From Formicarius rufipectus (taxonomy: Eukaryota; Chordata; Aves; Passeriformes; Formicariidae), in contig VXAU01003161.1 in NCBI GenBank assembly GCA_013399695.1, positions 124,001-188,000 on the forward strand: a DNA stretch of 64,000 bases, written 5' to 3'. The notes under the pieces were generated by a model. That model ran no database searches and had not been told where the DNA came from. It saw only the letters and a list, made by a program, of their open reading frames with translations. Positions 62,201 through 64,000 of this stretch are shown in pieces; position 1 is the stretch's first letter, and each line of letters starts with the position of its first letter. A program made the position numbers and the translations under genes.

Positions 62201-64000
62201 CTCTCTTAATTCCTCTCTTCTTCCTTGGGAGGCTGTGTTGTGCTCAAAGCATAGTTACAGCACCATATGCCAAGGAGAAGTAAATGGAGCTGTGCTTCTG
62301 CCTCTGCTTTAGAGTTTTGCTTCTGTTGCATCCTGTGAATTGTGATATGTAAACCTCTGTTGGCCATAAATCCCGAGTCTTGTCAGAATGAATAAAGACC
62401 ATAAAAGAGAAAGGAAGGGTAGGATGCATTTTAATGTTTTTAAGCTTTGCTGAGGACATCTGGCCTGCAGTGATTTGCTTAGAAGAGGATTAATTGTAAT
62501 GCAAACTCAGAAAGAAAAGAGATCCTTTAATGACAAGTGTCAAGTGTCCAGGAAATGTATTGTTTATAAAAGCCAGTGGAACCAAAACAGAATTATAAAA
62601 CCTTTCCAGGATATCCCTGATGCTTCAAAATGCTTCAGAGCAATCTATTATATTTTGAGAATTTCCCCTGAAGGAATTCTTCTTGTAATAGAGTTTTGCC
62701 TGCAATGTCTTCTGTTTTAGTAAAGAACTACTTTGAAATCCAAGGTTACAGCAAACTAAGTGAAGGCTAGACTGCTTGCTTTACACAAAGAAACGCTTTG
62801 CACAAATGCAGTTTTGTCAGCAAATAGTCTGGTTTGTGTTAAATAAGAGTGTTTTTGCCATGTAATGAAAGTACCAAGTTCTGACCTTCTTGTTGCAGAT
62901 GGACATCAATATGGACCCTTACCTTTATTCCTGTGGATGAGCATCTGCAACCCTACAGCCTTACTCCCTGAGGAAGGACTCACTAACCCCAGGTATCTAC
63001 CTGGTGAGCTGAAGGCTGGTATAGAGATATCCAAGCTAGCAGAGCTCCCAGCCAGTGTGAATTTCCCACATGGCTCTGAATGCAGCCCAGACATTTTTTG
63101 GAAGTATGGTGCTCAGAGTATTACACTTGTCCCTAAAGGGTCTTTGCTTGTGATCCTGAAGATATGTAAAGGAACAGATTAAAAAAGTGAACCAGACCTG
63201 TGAAACATTTTCTGAATTATGACATTGGACAATTGAATATTCTAGTAAGAACAGCACTCAATAGTTTTGAAAATTAAATACTGAGAATGGAAAATTGCTG
63301 ATTTCAGAATACATGGAGGTTCACTATTATAGTCTTTGAATGAAATAAATATTGGATACTAATAAATAAGTGATGTTAGAAATGTTAGAAGACTGGCTTT
63401 TTGTTCTGAATGTGTGCCTTTGTAGAACATCAGATAGGAAGGCTGTTATATATATTTTAAAAGAGGGCTTCATTTTTCGCCATTCCAGCTAGAATGTTTT
63501 TAAGAATCTGAGATTAAATGCCAGGGCTGTCATGAAAGTAATTGTGTGGTCATGAGGGAGAGTTCTGTCTGGCAGCAGAAGCTGTGTTTTCCAAAAGTCT
63601 TTGTCTGAAGGAGATTCAGGCCACCTGAGTTCCTTTTTTTTTTTTTTTTTTTCATTTCTTTAACTAACTACTTGTGAGATCTAGAGCCATAAGCAAGTAA
63701 AATTGTCAGTTCCATAAATCAAAATCCCCAAAAGACAGAAGAGGAGGAATCAAAATTTTTCTGCTTGGGAGTAGTATTTTTTTGATTGCTTGCTGCTTTA
63801 GATTTAGCCTTGTTTCCAAGGAAAACATAAATTTAAGATGACAAAGGAAAAAAAACTTGAAACAGTAAAAGCTTCTCAAAAATTTGTGATTTTTTTGTCA
63901 GATAACTACAAAGTGAATTGTATCAGCTGATAAAAATGTATACCTTTGCTAAAATATTTTAGCTGAATTTACTGTAGCCTTTCCAAGTCATTTCAGTTTT
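59216..64000. other. Intergenic sequence, nothing firm recognised
   Basis: AT-rich single-copy-looking DNA with a run of about 19 T near 63634-63652 and a gtttt/T-rich patch near 61785-61810. The 105-codon ORF at 62865-63182 (plus) was not recognised and has no splice support. Confidence 0.5.
59474..59510. repeat. 12-bp inverted repeat (hairpin)
   Basis: ggtatcaagaat at 59474-59485 is the exact reverse complement of 59499-59510; the 13-nt loop is tgagaaatcaggc. A G-T pair could extend the stem by one. No element ends were recognised. Confidence 0.85.

Noticed and set aside
37721..64000. Possible PTPRO exons
   Set aside because: Expected from mammalian gene order, but none of the plus-strand open segments matched the PTPRO ectodomain, transmembrane or phosphatase sequence as far as I could judge.

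Overview
The window is avian nuclear DNA, most likely from a passerine. Four things point that way: CR1 LINE fragments, a SINE that joins a tRNA-Ile-like head to a CR1-like tail (the TguSINE1 design), solo endogenous-retrovirus LTRs with 5-bp target-site duplications, and one securely recognised vertebrate coding exon. There are no operons, prokaryotic genes, CRISPR arrays or phage genes. Almost all open reading frames of 60-200 codons here are chance ORFs or lie in repeats.

The anchor gene is RERG, a Ras-like small GTPase, on the minus strand. Its first coding exon is at 35542-35482 (start codon, P-loop GRAGVGKS, consensus splice donor). A CpG-rich promoter region at about 37.0-37.7 kb holds a probable untranslated first exon ending at 37455. 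Everything left of 35482 is read as the large RERG intron after the first coding exon; the next coding exon was not found and probably lies outside the window. The right part, 37.7-64 kb, is upstream or intergenic sequence. In human, RERG is followed on that side by PTPRO in the opposite orientation, but no PTPRO exon was recognised. One exon-like open segment with strong splice sites (43450-43577, plus) is unidentified.

Region by region: 0-10 kb has a hairpin, a CR1 tail, a TguSINE1-like SINE, a CR1 reverse-transcriptase fragment and a solo LTR. 10-24 kb has an A/C-rich tract, a second LTR family with an assembly gap, an old CR1-group relic, a second solo LTR of the first family, another CR1 tail and a second A/C tract. 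24-35 kb is plain intron. 35-38 kb is the RERG 5' end. 38-47 kb is mostly unannotated single-copy sequence. 47-51 kb has a tRNA-related SINE, a minisatellite of 23 identical 72-bp units and a 5S rRNA pseudogene. 52-64 kb has a candidate conserved non-coding element, a T/G-rich tract, the second copy of the tRNA-related SINE and a small hairpin.

The observations most worth following are the SINE pair with an internal rather than 5'-terminal tRNA module, the homogeneous 72-bp array, two solo LTRs that share their 5' half but differ downstream, and the unidentified exon. I saw no evidence of a new multi-gene system.
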